A DNA stretch of 64,000 nucleotides from Hermodice carunculata (GCA_964020975.1 OZ026625.1:6911413-6975412), one strand, 5' to 3'; counted from the stretch's first letter, positions 1-12,696 are shown. Notes: generated by a model not told the origin, from the sequence alone. A program made the numbers and translations.

Positions 1-710
1 AAATGATAAGCATTTCATTGTGGCTTTGTAATTTGGACTTGGAGCATATCGCACCCCATGCGTGGGTAAATAAGACAGGGAATTAAAGTGGAGTTGAAGT
101 AAAGTGGTTCAACAGTGGTAATTAATAGGCAATGCATACAGAAGACACCTGGTCCCCTGCCATGCCAGCCAGTCTGGCAGATCCATAACCTGACTGAATG
201 ACACCCAGTCGCGATTCGATCCTGATCGTCTGCACTCCTTTGGGCCTCGACTTTTTCACCACAGCTGGTCAGAGCTATTGAATCACAAGATGTAAGATTA
301 TCATTCTGCAAAAAGATCTGCCAATTGAATATTCAAAATAACTGGCTGCCAAACAGACTCCCAAGCTATATTTATCTTGGTCTTAGCAGACAAAACAGGG
401 ATCTTGGTCTGCTTAAAGGCAAACAAGGACTAGACCTTCAAATTTACGCTGACAAAAGATGCCAATGCATCAATTTTCTCCCTTTCTATTTTGAACACTC
501 AAACTGATGTGACACACTTTGAAATTATCTGCTGTGAATTCTGTACTTACAAAGTGCTGACCTAAATAAAGTGGAAACATAAAGATTGTACACTTCGGTT
601 GATCTACAAAACTTTACAGCCCACATCTTCCAAAATACAAGATTGCATGCTATGCAGGTAACTGGACCCTTCAATATGCCAGGTCCTCTACATCAGCAAC
701 ATTATATTAA
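1..710. other. no gene recognised; probable laminin intron 1 or intergenic
   Basis: No reading frame here resembles a known protein and no convincing splice-bounded exon was seen on either strand. Because the laminin gamma first exon at 11.9-12.4 kb is transcribed leftwards and no second laminin exon is found in the window, this stretch is inferred to lie inside a very long first intron. That placement is inference. Confidence 0.5.
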
Positions 711-914
711 CCCTTAAAGTGCTAATCACGACTATTGTGTTCTCATTACCATTTAACATATAATGGTTAAAATATTCAAATTCCTCATTCAAATACTAGA
801 AAGCCTTGTCTGAAGTAGAAAGTAGTCTTAGTCACCAGCTTTCCTCAGAACACTTTGTGTGCAAAGTGTCCTGAGGAAAGCTGTTGACTCAATCTTAAAT
901 CAGCGCTTTAAGGG
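711..914. mobile_element. piggyBac-like MITE with TTAA target sites
   Basis: A 204-bp element has terminal inverted repeats, CCCTTAAAGTGCT at the left and AGCGCTTTAAGGG at the right, flanked on both sides by TTAA. TTAA target duplication with CCC ends is the hallmark of piggyBac-type elements. The interior carries a strong hairpin (838-882) whose arms read AGCTTTCCTCAG and CTGAGGAAAGCT. No coding capacity. Relatives occur at 1430-1574, 2448-2672 and about 51657-51885. Confidence 0.7.
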
Positions 915-1429
915 TTAAATCATCTGTACATTTTAATTCTGGGTAATCTGAGCCACAAAGAATTCAAGCCTGCAGCAGGAAAAGGAAGAAAACACCAACA
1001 TACAGCCCATGGCCCCAGTACATCGACCATTCATCCCACTGCTAATGAAATTATGTTTGACTAGTAGGCCCAGGTATAACTACTCTGCACTTGGAAAACT
1101 GGTCAGATTTGTTTTGGCTCTGTCAGACTGTCTCCGTGTCACCTTGCCAACTGTCTGTTGCTGGACTTTACACAAAATTTTATATGCAGGGCTGGACACT
1201 GTCCAGACAATATGGTTCAGTGACATACTGATGGCTGCAACACAAACTCCTAAACATGTATTGACTGACACAGGCAAACCCCATGCTGAGAATCCACTTT
1301 TCTCCATTCTATCTTGGCAGGAGTGCAGTATCCACCTTCTAAGAAATTCTCCATTTACATGTGCATGGATGTTACTTGTAAGAGATATATTTTATCCCGA
1401 TGAGAGCCAAGATCAACTGACATCCCCTC
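915..1429. other. no gene recognised
   Basis: A 157-codon open frame on the plus strand (1009-1482) crosses this stretch, but it resembles no family I know. It runs into a MITE fragment at its 3' end and has no visible splice or domain support, so it is treated as chance. Confidence 0.4.
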
Positions 1430-1574
1430 AGTCAAGCTTGACTTCTTTTTGCTTTAGACCAGGCTTGCTGGTATTTGAATGAAAGGTATCTTCATGAGGA
1501 ATTTCAATCTTTTAACAATTTTATGTTTTACAGTAATGAAAAGGCAACTATAGCAGTGATTAGCACTTTAACGG
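1430..1574. mobile_element. piggyBac-like MITE, left end missing
   Basis: It shares its interior (GCTGGTATTTGAATGAA, then ATCTTCATGAGGAATTT) and its right end (AGCACTTTAACGG before TTAA) with the element at 2448-2672. No left inverted repeat is visible, so this is a truncated copy. Confidence 0.5.
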
Positions 1575-2028
1575 TTAAGAGAACAACATCATGACTACCA
1601 CCTGAAGGTATTGTTTAAACTCCATAACTTGGGATACATAAATTTGACAGCCTGGTGTCATGACTGCCCAGAATAATAAGCTCAGACTGATCATCACCAT
1701 CATCACTCATAAATTCAAATATGCTTATGGATGTGTTGTTCTTATTACAATGAACCAACCTATAGGGGTAGCCAGGAAATTACATTCTTTTGTCATTTTT
1801 CTGTAAAATAACTACCGCAAATTTGGTTAATTCCATTTCCATAATTTGGGTCTTCATTTGTTCCTACTCATACCGTGCCCCAAACATAAGTATTTTAATG
1901 TGGGATATATGACGTTGCAGAATAGAGGTCTCAAGATAGTAGTGAAGATTAAGGACAGCAGCATATTATAATATTCTCATAAACTAAAACCTAAAATACT
2001 TACACAAACGATACAATCAAATGCCTTA

Positions 2029-2206
2029 CAGTGGTACCTCTCTTGAGAGACCCCTCTAATGAGAGACCGCATATCTTTTTAAGACCACTCTCTCAGAACA
2101 CTGCCCTATCTTTTCCATGTTGTTGTACCTCTAATGAAAGACCACCTTTTTAAGAGACCGCATTTTGACCCGCTGTAGGGGTGGTCTCTCAAAAGAGGTA
2201 CCATTG
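2029..2206. mobile_element. Tigger/pogo-like MITE with TA target duplication
   Basis: A 178-bp element bounded by TA. The left end starts CAGTGGTACCTCTCTTGAGA; the reverse complement of the right end starts CAATGGTACCTCTTTTGAGA. The interior repeats AGAGACC words. CAGTG-type termini with TA duplication fit pogo/Tigger-related non-autonomous elements. It has no coding capacity. Diverged relatives lie at 22914-23071, 32513-32687, 33225-33418 and 33973-34136. Confidence 0.7.
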
Positions 2207-2447
2207 TACAGTATTTGACTACATGTGTGTAAGCATCCCTTCTGCAGTCTTCCCACTCATACACGAAAAGACGATCACCTGGGTGACCACAAGGTCATGA
2301 TGTCTTGACATCAGCCGTTCATTAAGGCTGCCACCCATGGGCTAACTGTTGGTGGAGATGGTCTGAACTGTTACTAACCATTGCTATCTAGTCTTGACAC
2401 ACTGCAACAGGTGTCAAACAGACACAATATTGTCAAGGCATTTTTAA

Positions 2448-2672
2448 CCCTTAAAGCTTGAGTCAAGACTGAGTCAACAACTTTCCTCGGGACACTGTGC
2501 ACAGAGTGTTCCCAGAAAAGCTGTTGACTAAGACTACTTTTTGCTTCAGACTACATTTGCTGGTATTTGAATGAACGGTATCTTCATGAGGAATTTGAAT
2601 CTTTCAACCGTTATATGTTTAACAGTAATGAGAAAGCAACTACATGTATTGCCATGATAAGCACTTTCAGGG
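2448..2672. mobile_element. piggyBac-like MITE
   Basis: The left end is TTAA followed by CCCTTAAAG and the right end is AAGCACTTTCAGGGG followed by a decayed TTAA (GTAA). The interior has the same diverged hairpin seen at 838-882. Non-coding. Confidence 0.6.
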
Positions 2673-3178
2673 GTAATATATACTGTAAACTAAGTGGTTG
2701 TGGTCCTGGAGTTCAACAATCTCTCTCAGACTAGTTTGAGGATCCCGAAAATAAAGATGCCTTTCAAACACTTATTTTCATGTCTCTTGATTCCATGTAT
2801 GTGGAATACACAATACACATAAAGCTGGTCTGTTTCCCAAACAAAGATCTCAGTAAACTGAAATATGCATTTGAAGCATTTCCAGATATGAAGAAATTCT
2901 GCTACATTTAGTCTTTTCATTGTCCCTCCATTTCAAACTCCTATGTCAAATCCTTATGGAGTTATTGCGTTCATGTCAATTTGAGATAAAATGTCCAAGT
3001 GACCTTGAAAAATAAGTCAAGGTCACCAATTTGCAATCCCAAGCAAGGTCTAATATAGGAACATATTCACAAAAAATTCCAACTTCCCAAGTCAAATCTT
3101 GCGTGAGATATCGCCTTCACAAGAAAAAGACGAAGGAGATTTATAACAACAACAAGCCACAGAAGACACGGACTCAAA

Positions 3179-3212
3179 AATATGTCTCCCTTGTTGCACA
3201 GGGAGACATATT
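3179..3212. repeat. 13-bp perfect stem-loop, TATGTCTCCCT type
   Basis: A perfect inverted repeat AATATGTCTCCCT / AGGGAGACATATT is separated by an 8-nt loop. Stem-loops of this kind end dispersed non-autonomous elements in marine invertebrates. The sequence just to the left (about 2940-3110) carries the AAGGTCACC words common in such elements. Its other boundary could not be fixed. Confidence 0.55.
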
Positions 3213-6200
3213 GACCATCACAGACAAGTAGCTGCTGATGCCAGCCATATCCTCCACCTAAAGAATACGCTTATGCACTCCTTCCATATATGTACCTGCA
3301 TTGCAAATTTTGAAGGGTCAATTATTATACTTTCCAAGAAAATGCATGGAAAAACTATGCAGGTGATTTTGAGCTGCTTAATGACCTGTGTCAATTGATT
3401 AATTAGTGCAAGAAAGGAATCGGCCAAACAAAGTCATGCTTATGCACACCTCCTACCTGCCATCTACCAACCATGAGAAGTTCAAGGGCTAGCACTTATA
3501 GTTCCAAAGATACGGCCTGGACAAAATGTATGCTCACATAGGTAACTCATTATTATTAAATTTAAGATTAAATAAAAAGTTACCAATATGCCAACTTGAT
3601 GTAAAAGGGTCTAAAAGTTGTTGACGGTACCAAGGATGGATTCAATCTACCCAGGAACCTGCTATTACGACTAAGTCTATAGCACATCCCTGGTCTACCA
3701 AAAAATGGTTGTGAATGGGGCTTAACCCTTAGCACGCTGCCACTGTGCCAGTATCTGGTGTTGTACACCGTGTGCCACCGGACAGTTTTTCAACTCGCTT
3801 GCACAACAAACGGCATGCGTGATTGAACATGCCTGGGCGCTGTTATTTTTGCGATTGATTCCACGTGATGAAATTGTCAAAAATTATATGATTTATATTT
3901 CTGTGCACTTTCTACTTCAATATACCTTAAAAATTTGATACCGTAGGCGGTGTTAAGAGTCTGATCTTAAGTGCGGTCACTTTTTTCACCAAGCAACACG
4001 GTAGGCCTACAAGCCGTGCAACACACAAGCGAGTGAACACAGCCTGTCACGGGCATGTACCCAGGCATGGTTTTCCGCTATACATTTTTCCGGCCTTCAA
4101 TCATAAATTTTTTGAATTCCTATCTTGTTCTATCATACAGAATTGTTCCATTCAAACATTTCAATGAAATCAAAACTACCAAGTTTTGTTTAAAAAAAAC
4201 ACCAATAACCACGTGACCCATCGGAGACAGTGATGAACAACATCGTGTTACAGTTACTACCTCTCAGGCCGGCTAATGCAAAATTTCGCTTCGTCCACGT
4301 GTAACCTTGCGATGACTAATCTGCGTATTTTCCTTGCCGTCCGTAATGAATTTTCACTCGTGCCTTTATCTGGGTCTAGATTTTTTGCGATGGAAGTCTT
4401 CTTGGTAAAAATATGATTTGAAAATTTAACATCTTAGTCCAGTAATCTTTGCGTAATACGACTTGTACCTTCCCAACATTGCGGACATGAGACAAGCACA
4501 TGGGGAACAACGAATTTGATTTGACAGTGAGCGGCACGTGATCAAATCCACCCAATGAGGAGCCTGGAAGTGCTCTCAACATTTATAATGAGGTGGAGTG
4601 ACGTCCATCCGTTCCCATTGTGGCAAATTTTTGGAGGGATACCCCAGGAATATTTTTTCTTGGCAAATAAGACAGCTTGTTACATAGAAAGACGAACATC
4701 AGAGGATTCCATAAGTATAATAAATAATCATGAGATTGATAATGGTCAATACAAAACACCATGACCGCTTGGGGTAATTTTTGCATTTGTATCTTTCAAA
4801 AATGCACAGCGTTTTTTTGCGTGCGTCCACAGAGATGCAAAATGACAATGTTTTATTAATTTCCAGGCGTCATTTCTTTATTTTTTGCGTCTATGACGCA
4901 GGACGGAAGCTTAATGTGACCCCTGAGTTTACATTTTTCCCAATCAGATGTAACATTCACAAAGTGAAATACTGACAAACCACTTTGCCTTGAAAAAAAT
5001 GTATATATATATATATATATACTCCACTTATCAAAGCAGCAATTGGGATTCCCATCTACTGTTTCGAGATACTTTTAACCATACCATGTAAAACTCCTCC
5101 TATTTAACAGAGAAGTATATATGTGAATGAAGAACACAACTATCATGAAAACATGAGAATCTTTCTTAAGATCAATTATAACTAAAAGCATTGATTTCTC
5201 AGTATAGATCTGCGTTTTAGCTAAGGGTTCACTGTGAAAGAAATACTAGATACCATATATAACCAATTTTAATTGCCTGTGTCATCACAAGCACACTGGG
5301 TCCGTTTTCTGCCCAATTACATAACTATAAATTTATTCATTACTAAGGCTTTCTCTAAGTTGCTGAACTACTCTGAGTTCTAAATGCACAACACAACACA
5401 ATATCTGCAAAATATGTTCCATTTACAGTGGTACCTGCAATGCAACCACTGCCGTGAGCAGTCGCAGTGCTTTTTGTGGCCACTAGGCTAGGACATAGGA
5501 GTCTTTTTTTTTTTTGTAAAATTTACTTGTGGTGACCGGTCACCTGAGCTGTATAATGATATTACAGACTCTGTCAGTGTCATTATAAACACTGCTGTGC
5601 ACAGATAAATAAAAACTCTCTGGTTAATTTAGTCCATGTAACACCTTCATCAGTTGGTCATTTTTCATTACAATGTAGGCCAGCAAGATAAATGGGAGGT
5701 GATCTGAAATGACAGAAGCTAATTCCATCCCCCTGATTACTATGTACTGGGCTACCCACTGATACACAAGCCTAATAGAGTGGACCATCATGTCAACAAA
5801 GTACCTGACATGGTTTCAAGTATGTCTGGAAGTCATCCCAAAACGTTTGTTTTATCAAATTCCTATCAGAGTTCGGACTTCCTGAGCAGCAGAATGATAC
5901 AGTCCATGAGGTTGTTCCTGACATGCTTTCCCTGGGACTGCATCATTTCCCACAACCCTGTAGGCCAGAAAAGGTGCTAAGCTGTCTGTATTTCTGAACC
6001 TATGATGTATCTGTGCTGATCATCGCATACATGGGCAATGAGCCAAACCACAAAGTCCTCCTTTCTGGCTGGGAATGTCAAAAGGGTGGGAAAAAATGTT
6101 TACTAATAAAAATACGTTGCACCAAATGGCTTCTTCAGTTTTATGCTTCCCTGAACTTTCTACCAACACTTGGTATGTGCATAATGTAAGGCATCAAACA

Positions 6201-7511
6201 GATGACCATGTTACATATGTTTAAAAGCAAAATATACCTGTACATGCTTTAGTCTTAGATTCAGGACATAGCCTGGACTGACCAAAAATACACACAGAAA
6301 TAATGAAAACACATGCAATTGCTCATTTCAATCCCAATTCTATAATCTGAATGGCCTGTTATAAAAAGCAACCTGAAACCACAGTGGACAAAGGCCAACA
6401 CTAAATACACAATACATTGGACTGAAACTGAGCCTGTAAGGTCTTTCAAACTTCTGTTTTCCCATCACTTCTAAAAGTAACGAGACTGGGAAGCTTGAAA
6501 CATCAGTTTTTCTGAGTATTATTTTTAACCAGTGGTAAGTAAACTAATACAATTTGTAATTGTTCTATGCTTGTGTATTTAATCCTTTTCTGACATTTCA
6601 GTAACATGCATACCAATAGGAGTCCAGTACGGAATGTTCAGTGGCATATTGAGAGGAATACACTGAGGTCTATCAACACATACACTGATGATCTGACCTT
6701 AACCAATAATACAGCCCACTGTATTCAGTTTGACAGACACCCATTTACACCACCAGTTGCAGTATTTGTCCTGTGCATCAGAATAGGTCTTTCACAGTAA
6801 TGTGTTGACTGGTCTGTTCATTTCCCCACCATGTAATGTTACAATCACCTACATTGCATTGAAGTTACAAAAACAACATATATAAGTGAATAATATACAA
6901 ACTGTTTATTGCCGGTAGCATTCCACATTTTGTCCTTTTTGCCCATAGTATACATAATTCAACCGTAACAAAACTTTACTTTACTCTCTGATCCATGATC
7001 AGTCTAACACCATGGAATAAAATGGCTTGCAGCAGAAAAGCTGGGAAATGAGTGAAACAACACACAAAGAAAAATTCAATCATTGTCCCACACAAATGCT
7101 TTCTCTCCTGTTGTTTGAGATAAAATTGAAAGTTTATCTGTATACCAAACATTATATATGCATATCCATGTATAACAATTCAGAAAAGTCCATTGATATC
7201 TCATTACAATAAATTTGTAACAAAAGTCCCTGTGTGTGTGTGTGGGGGGGGGGGGGGGTCCAGTCCTCTCATCATTGGTCAGAATTAATAATGTATGTCA
7301 ATGGTCAAGTCAACTTTTTAAATTCTGGGGGCAGGGATAAGTATGTTACTTTTTATTTTATTTCTCATAAAGAGCATAAAGAGCAGCTCTCTGTTGGAGG
7401 TTATAATGGGCCTGTCCCATGGTGCCAGCTGGCCAACACATGGCCCAAGTCTGATCACTGCAATCTACTGGGCAAGTGGAGCCTCCTAAATTGGTCCCAT
7501 CCCTGTAAGTC
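3213..7511. other. no gene recognised; possible repeat ends
   Basis: About 4.3 kb without a supported gene. A TTAACCC terminus of a possible piggyBac-like copy starts near 3722 but no partner end was found. A short (TA)n lies at about 5000-5020, a CAGTGGTACCTGC Tigger-like end near 5428, and a G-run at about 7243-7258. Open frames here are 60-133 codons with no recognisable domain. Confidence 0.45.
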
Positions 7512-10500
7512 CAGGGCGCGAACATTCGTATGTCCGATTGTCAGGGACAAGTTGATTTACCGTCGGACAAGTACCTTTTCTTCAGCAGTTGTCCTGGGGG
7601 ACAACCTAAAATTTTGCCGTGTAGAAGATTTATAATCACCTGCCGTGAAAGCGGTCTGCCATCCAGCCGTGCATGTTTACAAATGAGAAGTACCATTTTC
7701 CTACGCTAGATGGCCCTGACCAACCGACGCTTGCAGGTGTTGAAAATCCCTTGTAAAAACATTTACGCAATTGGACTGCTTAAACAATTAAACTCACTTA
7801 ATTGGAGTACACTAAACTGAGTTGGTATTGATTGGTTGACCCTCTGAGCTCAGCTTGTCCGGTCAATCCGACTGAGTGTTATAAAAAGACTGCGGATTTG
7901 AGGCTACTTCACCAGATGCAAATTGCTTCGCGGAACGCAGATCACAACAACAAACCATCGGAAGACGAACACACAGACAGCAGGAGGGCATGGCAAGCCC
8001 AAATATCAAGGCGTTTTTCTTGCCCAGAAATCGGCAACAGAGCTCGGATCTGAAAGAAAACTTGGATCCGTCACCCCGGGGAGAGAAAAGAAGGCGAGAC
8101 GGAGATGACACAAAAAGCCTGCCGGCAAAGCGTCACGTAGACAACGGTGAACAGAAAGCAGCCCGCAACCAAAGTGAGGTCAAGAAAATCTACGAGCAGA
8201 CGAAACATGTCCGTCGCTTTCAAGACAGCTGGAAAACAGAATTTCCCTGGCTAGTTCACGATGAAGAGAGGAGTATAATGTACTGTGGATGGTGCAGCAA
8301 ATTTCAGGAGATTTCAGACTCAACCCCAATTGTGAAAGGGACCGATGCTTTCCGCTATGACATGCTAAAAAGCCACGACAAGTCTGCCAAGCATGGGATG
8401 TGCCGGGGGAGAGTGCAAGCCGAACAAAAACCAGACGATGTTCCACTGAAAGTTGCCATACTTAAGTATGCATCAAAGATTGACCAAGTTACAGAAGAGA
8501 GACTACACAGATTGGTGAATACAGCTTTCTATGTCACCAAAGAGTCCCTGTCTTTCAAGAAATTTGAATCATTGTGTGAACTACAATCAAAGAATGGTGC
8601 CGACATGGGCACGATCTATCATAACGACAAGGGTTGCCGGGAATTCGTGAGAAGTATCGCGGAAGTTGATCGAGAAAAGGATGAAATCAGTTGAAAGAGG
8701 CGAAGTTTGTGTGTGTTCTTGCTGATGAATCTACAGACAGTGGGATGATAGAACAAGAGGCCATTTTTGTGCGCTATGTGAACAAAAGTGGTGAGCCTGT
8801 TACAGTGTTATGTGACATTATTGGGCTTGAGGACGCGCATGCAAAGCGGGTCAAGAATGGAATTGACGCCGGTCTTGCCAAACTAGGCATAACAGAGACA
8901 GAACTAAAACAAAAGCTCGTGGCATGTAATTTTGATGGTGCCGCTGTCATGATGGGCAGAAAAAATGGGGTTGCTTCCCTCTACAGAGAAATATGCCCAT
9001 GGATTGTAATTGTTCACTGTGTTGCACACAATTTAGAGCTTGCTGTGCTGGATGTAATGAAAGACATCAGTTTTGAAAAAACAGTTGAGGAGACAGTAAA
9101 GTCAATTTTATAGTGGTATTATTACAGTCCCAAAAGAAGAAGAGAAGTGAACAGGATAGCTGATATGATAGAGGAGAGCCCAGTGTATTTTAGTGGATTA
9201 CATCAAGTCAGATGGCTTGCAAGCAAATAAAGGTATGTAAAATTTTTCTTCATGCTTAGGCCAAGTAGAATCTGTTTATATTTAATTCAGTCGGTGAATA
9301 TATAAACATATGTCTGTATTATGAAAACACCTAGCAAAGAAACACAAGTGTAAAACGTTCAATAAGAAAAGTCAGCCATAAAATTAAATAACAGATGACA
9401 CTTTGCCAAAACTAATTCAAATGTAGAATAATTTCATGAGCTACAAATTTCACACCAGTTTTCTGACTTTTTGTCAACTGATCTCAATAGACTTTTACTT
9501 TATAGTACATTAAATTAGTGTCCAGATATTAAGGAGTTTTCATGAAAGCACTTTTTTTCAAATGAAAAATTTTAATTTTTATATTAAAAAGATATATGTA
9601 TACAAGAGCAATTTATGAAAGATTGCAATGAGAGACTGTCACATCCTGTTGTGAATTGCCATGCATGCATACATATATTCATTTTTTTCAGAAATATTTA
9701 TTTATCTAATATATATCCTTAGTAATGATTTTTTTCACATATCTTTGCAGGGCATTTACAGCTTTGGAGAAACATCTTTCCACCACTGTCATGCACCTAG
9801 AATCTGCAGTTTCTCTACAGGGTGAAGATGCAGCGAAAGCAAAAGGGTTTTATAGACAGATCACAGACCGTGGTTTCATTAAAGGGTTATACTTCATGTT
9901 GGATGTGATGGACATATTTGCTAGAACAAGGGTTACTTTTCAAAGTGATGACCTGTTCATTACTGATGTGGTGCGTCAATTGGAGAAAGCCATGCTGGAG
10001 TTAACCAATCTCAAGGGTAAGGAAGGGGAAAACTACATGAAGTTCAAGGCCGATTTCAATGAAAGTAAAATGACACTTAAGTGTGGTTCTTCAGACGTTA
10101 AACTACACCAGTCTAGGTTAAATGTTGTGGGTACTTTGGAAAATGCAATTGACAAAGCCATCAGCTACATGGACAATAGGTTCATGTCCCTTCAGCAATC
10201 CCCAGTGAGTGACTTTGAGGTCTTTGGCCCTTCCTTGTGGCCAACAGACAAGAGGCTGTTACTGCATCATGAAAAAAAATGAAATAAAGGCAATCATTAC
10301 ACCCTTTGACAATGTATTGGATGAAGAATCTGCAGGCAAAATGTTGAATGAATGGGTTGATCTGAAGCTATTGGTTCATCGCCGGAGGAGTGAGGATCCC
10401 AGTGACATATACAAATCATTACTTGCTTGCAGACCCAGGTCCATCCAGAATATTCTAACACTAATAAAGCTGATGATGACAGTATCTCCATCCACGGCTA

Positions 10501-11487
10501 CTGTAGAAAGGTGTTTTAGTGTCATGAACCTGATTAAAACCAATCTCAAATCTGGTATGTCCGCAGATACTCTGAGTGACTTGTTGAGAGTGAAGTTGAG
10601 TGGTGTTAGCATGCAAGATTTTGACCCAACAAGTGCAGTTCACCATTTACTTACTTCAGGGAAAGGTACTCGGCATGTTCAAGGGCACCTACGTCACAAG
10701 GAACCAACCAAGAAAAACTGGGATGTTGTGGACATTACCAGAGACTGAACTGTCTGTGATACAAAATTATTTCAAGGCTGTGACTCTTAATAAATTGAAA
10801 TGTGCATTTTATCTTATGCATGGATATGCGCATATCGTTAAAAAGCTTAAACAAAATGACTTTAATAACAGAACTGTTGATAGCCTTGCTTTATTATCAC
10901 ATTAACAGAACTGTTGGTGAAGCTGTCATTATCACAAGCTGAAAAATGAACTTGCACACCTATATACCTTCAGTTGAAGGTTTTTAAGAGAATAATTTTA
11001 GTAGTGCATTTATTATGTTTTAGTTTCGAGGTTCTTGAGTATGGGATTGGTGAAGCACTCCTAACTGGGCTCTGATGATTATAGACACTGTCAATTTATT
11101 CATGCTCTGAACCTGCAATCATAAGAATATCATTTTGTATTAACAAAATATATGTATCAACTTCCTGTGTGAGTTTGTCCTTTATTAATATATGATGATT
11201 CAGCTGGACTTTTGCAAAAATGATAATGGATCATAATCTTGGCTGTTCAAATATTCCAAAAAAAAAATTTAATTGATTGACTACAAAAATGAAATGAAAA
11301 AATACTCTAGCAGAACCAACATGTATTAGCATGTATTCAACCAGTTACAAAGTATGTTACTAAAAAAAGCTAGTCCCACTTACAATGGCCGATCAGGGGG
11401 ACAAGTGGATCATTGAGGGGGACAAGTGATTTTCTGTGGGAACTTGTCCTGTGGACAAGTCATTTTGAAAAAAATTTTCTCGCCCTG
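7512..11487 (+). mobile_element. hAT-superfamily DNA transposon, full ends, inactive
   Basis: The termini are inverted repeats CAGGGCGCGAA (left) and TTCTCGCCCTG (right). Both subterminal regions carry repeated GGACAAGT words in opposite orientation. The pentamer AAGTC flanks both ends (7507-7511 and 11488-11492) and is probably the remnant of the usual 8-bp hAT duplication. The body contains one transposase gene (7990-10748) interrupted by an intron. The transposase is broken, so the copy is presumably dead. It sits in the presumed first intron of the laminin gene. A diverged end of the same kind may exist near 25215-25320. Confidence 0.8.
7990..10751 (+). pseudogene. hAT transposase, ZNF862/KIAA1586-like, broken
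   Basis: Exon 1 runs from ATG 7990 to 9232 and exon 2 from 9751 to 10751. The donor is AAG|GTATGT and the acceptor is CTTTGCAG. Domains in order: basic N-terminus (MASPNIKAFF); a TTF-type zinc finger with CGWC and a later H-x5-H (about residues 95-140); RNase-H-like core with LADESTDSG, the CNFDGAA motif and HCVAHNLELAV; and the hAT C-terminal dimerisation motif TVERCFSVMNLIKTNLKSG. Hits to its integrity: a frameshift near 8690; in-frame stops at the SIL*W position near 9112 and just before the intron (LASK*R); and a second frameshift at an A-run near 10275. The transposon ends around it argue against domestication. Family assignment is secure; the exact subfamily is by resemblance. Confidence 0.85.
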
Positions 11488-11925
11488 AAGTCTACCCACT
11501 TTATCCTACTGGCAACAGAACCTGCACATTATAATCTATAATCATACTTTCAAGTTCAAAGCCACATATCTACTCAACATTTGACCTTGTGACATTTTTG
11601 AGGAAAAGGTTGTTTAGTTGTGAAACGAAAGAAAATGGACACCCGGGACCCCAAAACATCATTTCCAGCGTAAGCCCTCCGGGAAAACGCCCGAGGCGGA
11701 GATAACGGAGTACATGCGCGGGCCATTTGTCCCAAACAAGACCAAACTCCATTTGATTGTTACTTAAATGGCTACACTCAATTTTTTGTTAAAACAAGTC
11801 CCTGATAACTTCCGAACATGTATGTACAATGCGATGAAGGAAAACGAAGATTCATGTACTTAACTGGGCAAAACAAAAACAGAATGCACGCACAACTTTT
11901 TACACTCAACTTTACGCGGACTTAC
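11488..11925. other. start of laminin gamma intron 1
   Basis: Intronic sequence between the laminin donor site and the hAT insertion. Short minus-strand open frames here show no domain. Confidence 0.5.
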
Positions 11926-12379
11926 CTAACTTTAGGGTAAGATTGACGCTGTTAGGATACTGCACCCCTTCCAGCATCGTTTCACTCTGCCACCAAGTCA
12001 TATTATCGTTGTAGTGGAAGTCCGTGAGGTAACTAGGCGGGTGCCTCCGCCTGGAATCGCGATTATCACAGTAATCACACCGGGGATTGGAGGTGCCTGT
12101 TAGCGCGGTCTGAAGGCAGTACTCTTTCGCCTCCCTCATGCCGCATGTGTTGGTCGCCTCTACTTTCAGATTGAACGCGGCATTGACGAACGGGGGCAGG
12201 CACCTTTGAGGACGGCCGCTGTTGTCGTAGCATCGTATACGACTCCTTTCCGCAGCACATTCTGGTAGGATAATACATGAACAAGACACTAAGCCAAGCA
12301 CGATCCAGGACATTCGAGGTTTGCAAGGCATCCAAGTCCTCCAAACAAAAACACAACTATCCTCCGTCCGCACCGCCAT
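11926..12379 (-). CDS. LAMC1: laminin subunit gamma (gamma-1-like), first coding exon
   Basis: The exon encodes the start of a laminin chain, a secreted basement-membrane glycoprotein that trimerises with alpha and beta chains. The ATG at 12379 has a strong context (A at -3, G at +4). A hydrophobic stretch, [14 protein letters not shown], after an unusually long basic leader looks like the signal peptide; internal Met codons at 12331 and 12313 are alternative starts. The laminin N-terminal domain then begins: [63 protein letters not shown]. The motifs RPQRC, FVNAAFN, ATNTCG and TWWQS match gamma chains better than netrins or beta chains. The exon ends at a clean donor (TTAG|GTAAGT) in phase 1. 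No further laminin exon was found down to base 1, so intron 1 exceeds 11.9 kb. It is CpG-richer than its surroundings, as expected at a gene start. Confidence 0.9.
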
Positions 12380-12480
12380 TCTGCTCGGCTTCCCCTCACT
12401 TTACGCAGAGCATCACTGGAATTCTAAGTGATAACTTAAAACTAACGCTTTTGCCGTCAGCTGGCGCCACTATTCCACAC
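12380..12480 (-). promoter_or_regulatory. probable 5' leader/promoter of laminin gamma gene
   Basis: The 100 bp upstream of the laminin ATG is CpG-containing and free of repeats, unlike the AAT array beyond. No TATA box was seen. The start codon context (AGAATGGCGG) resembles an initiator with an embedded GATGGCGG-like word. The role is inferred from position. Confidence 0.3.
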
Positions 12481-12583
12481 TGGTTTCATCAGATTCTATG
12501 CACTTGCTGGCTGTGATTGTCCACACACAAATGGCCCTCCCAGAATAGGATTCTTGCATTCGCAATGCCGCAATATGAACCAC

Positions 12584-12696
<113 letters not shown>

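Noticed and set aside
1009-1482. 157-codon plus-strand frame
   Set aside because: No recognisable motif, low-complexity start context, and its end lies within a MITE fragment.
11926-12379. Netrin or laminin beta identity for the first exon
   Set aside because: FVNAAFN and [17 protein letters not shown] with GRPQRC match laminin gamma chains more closely than netrins (TCWQSE) or beta chains.
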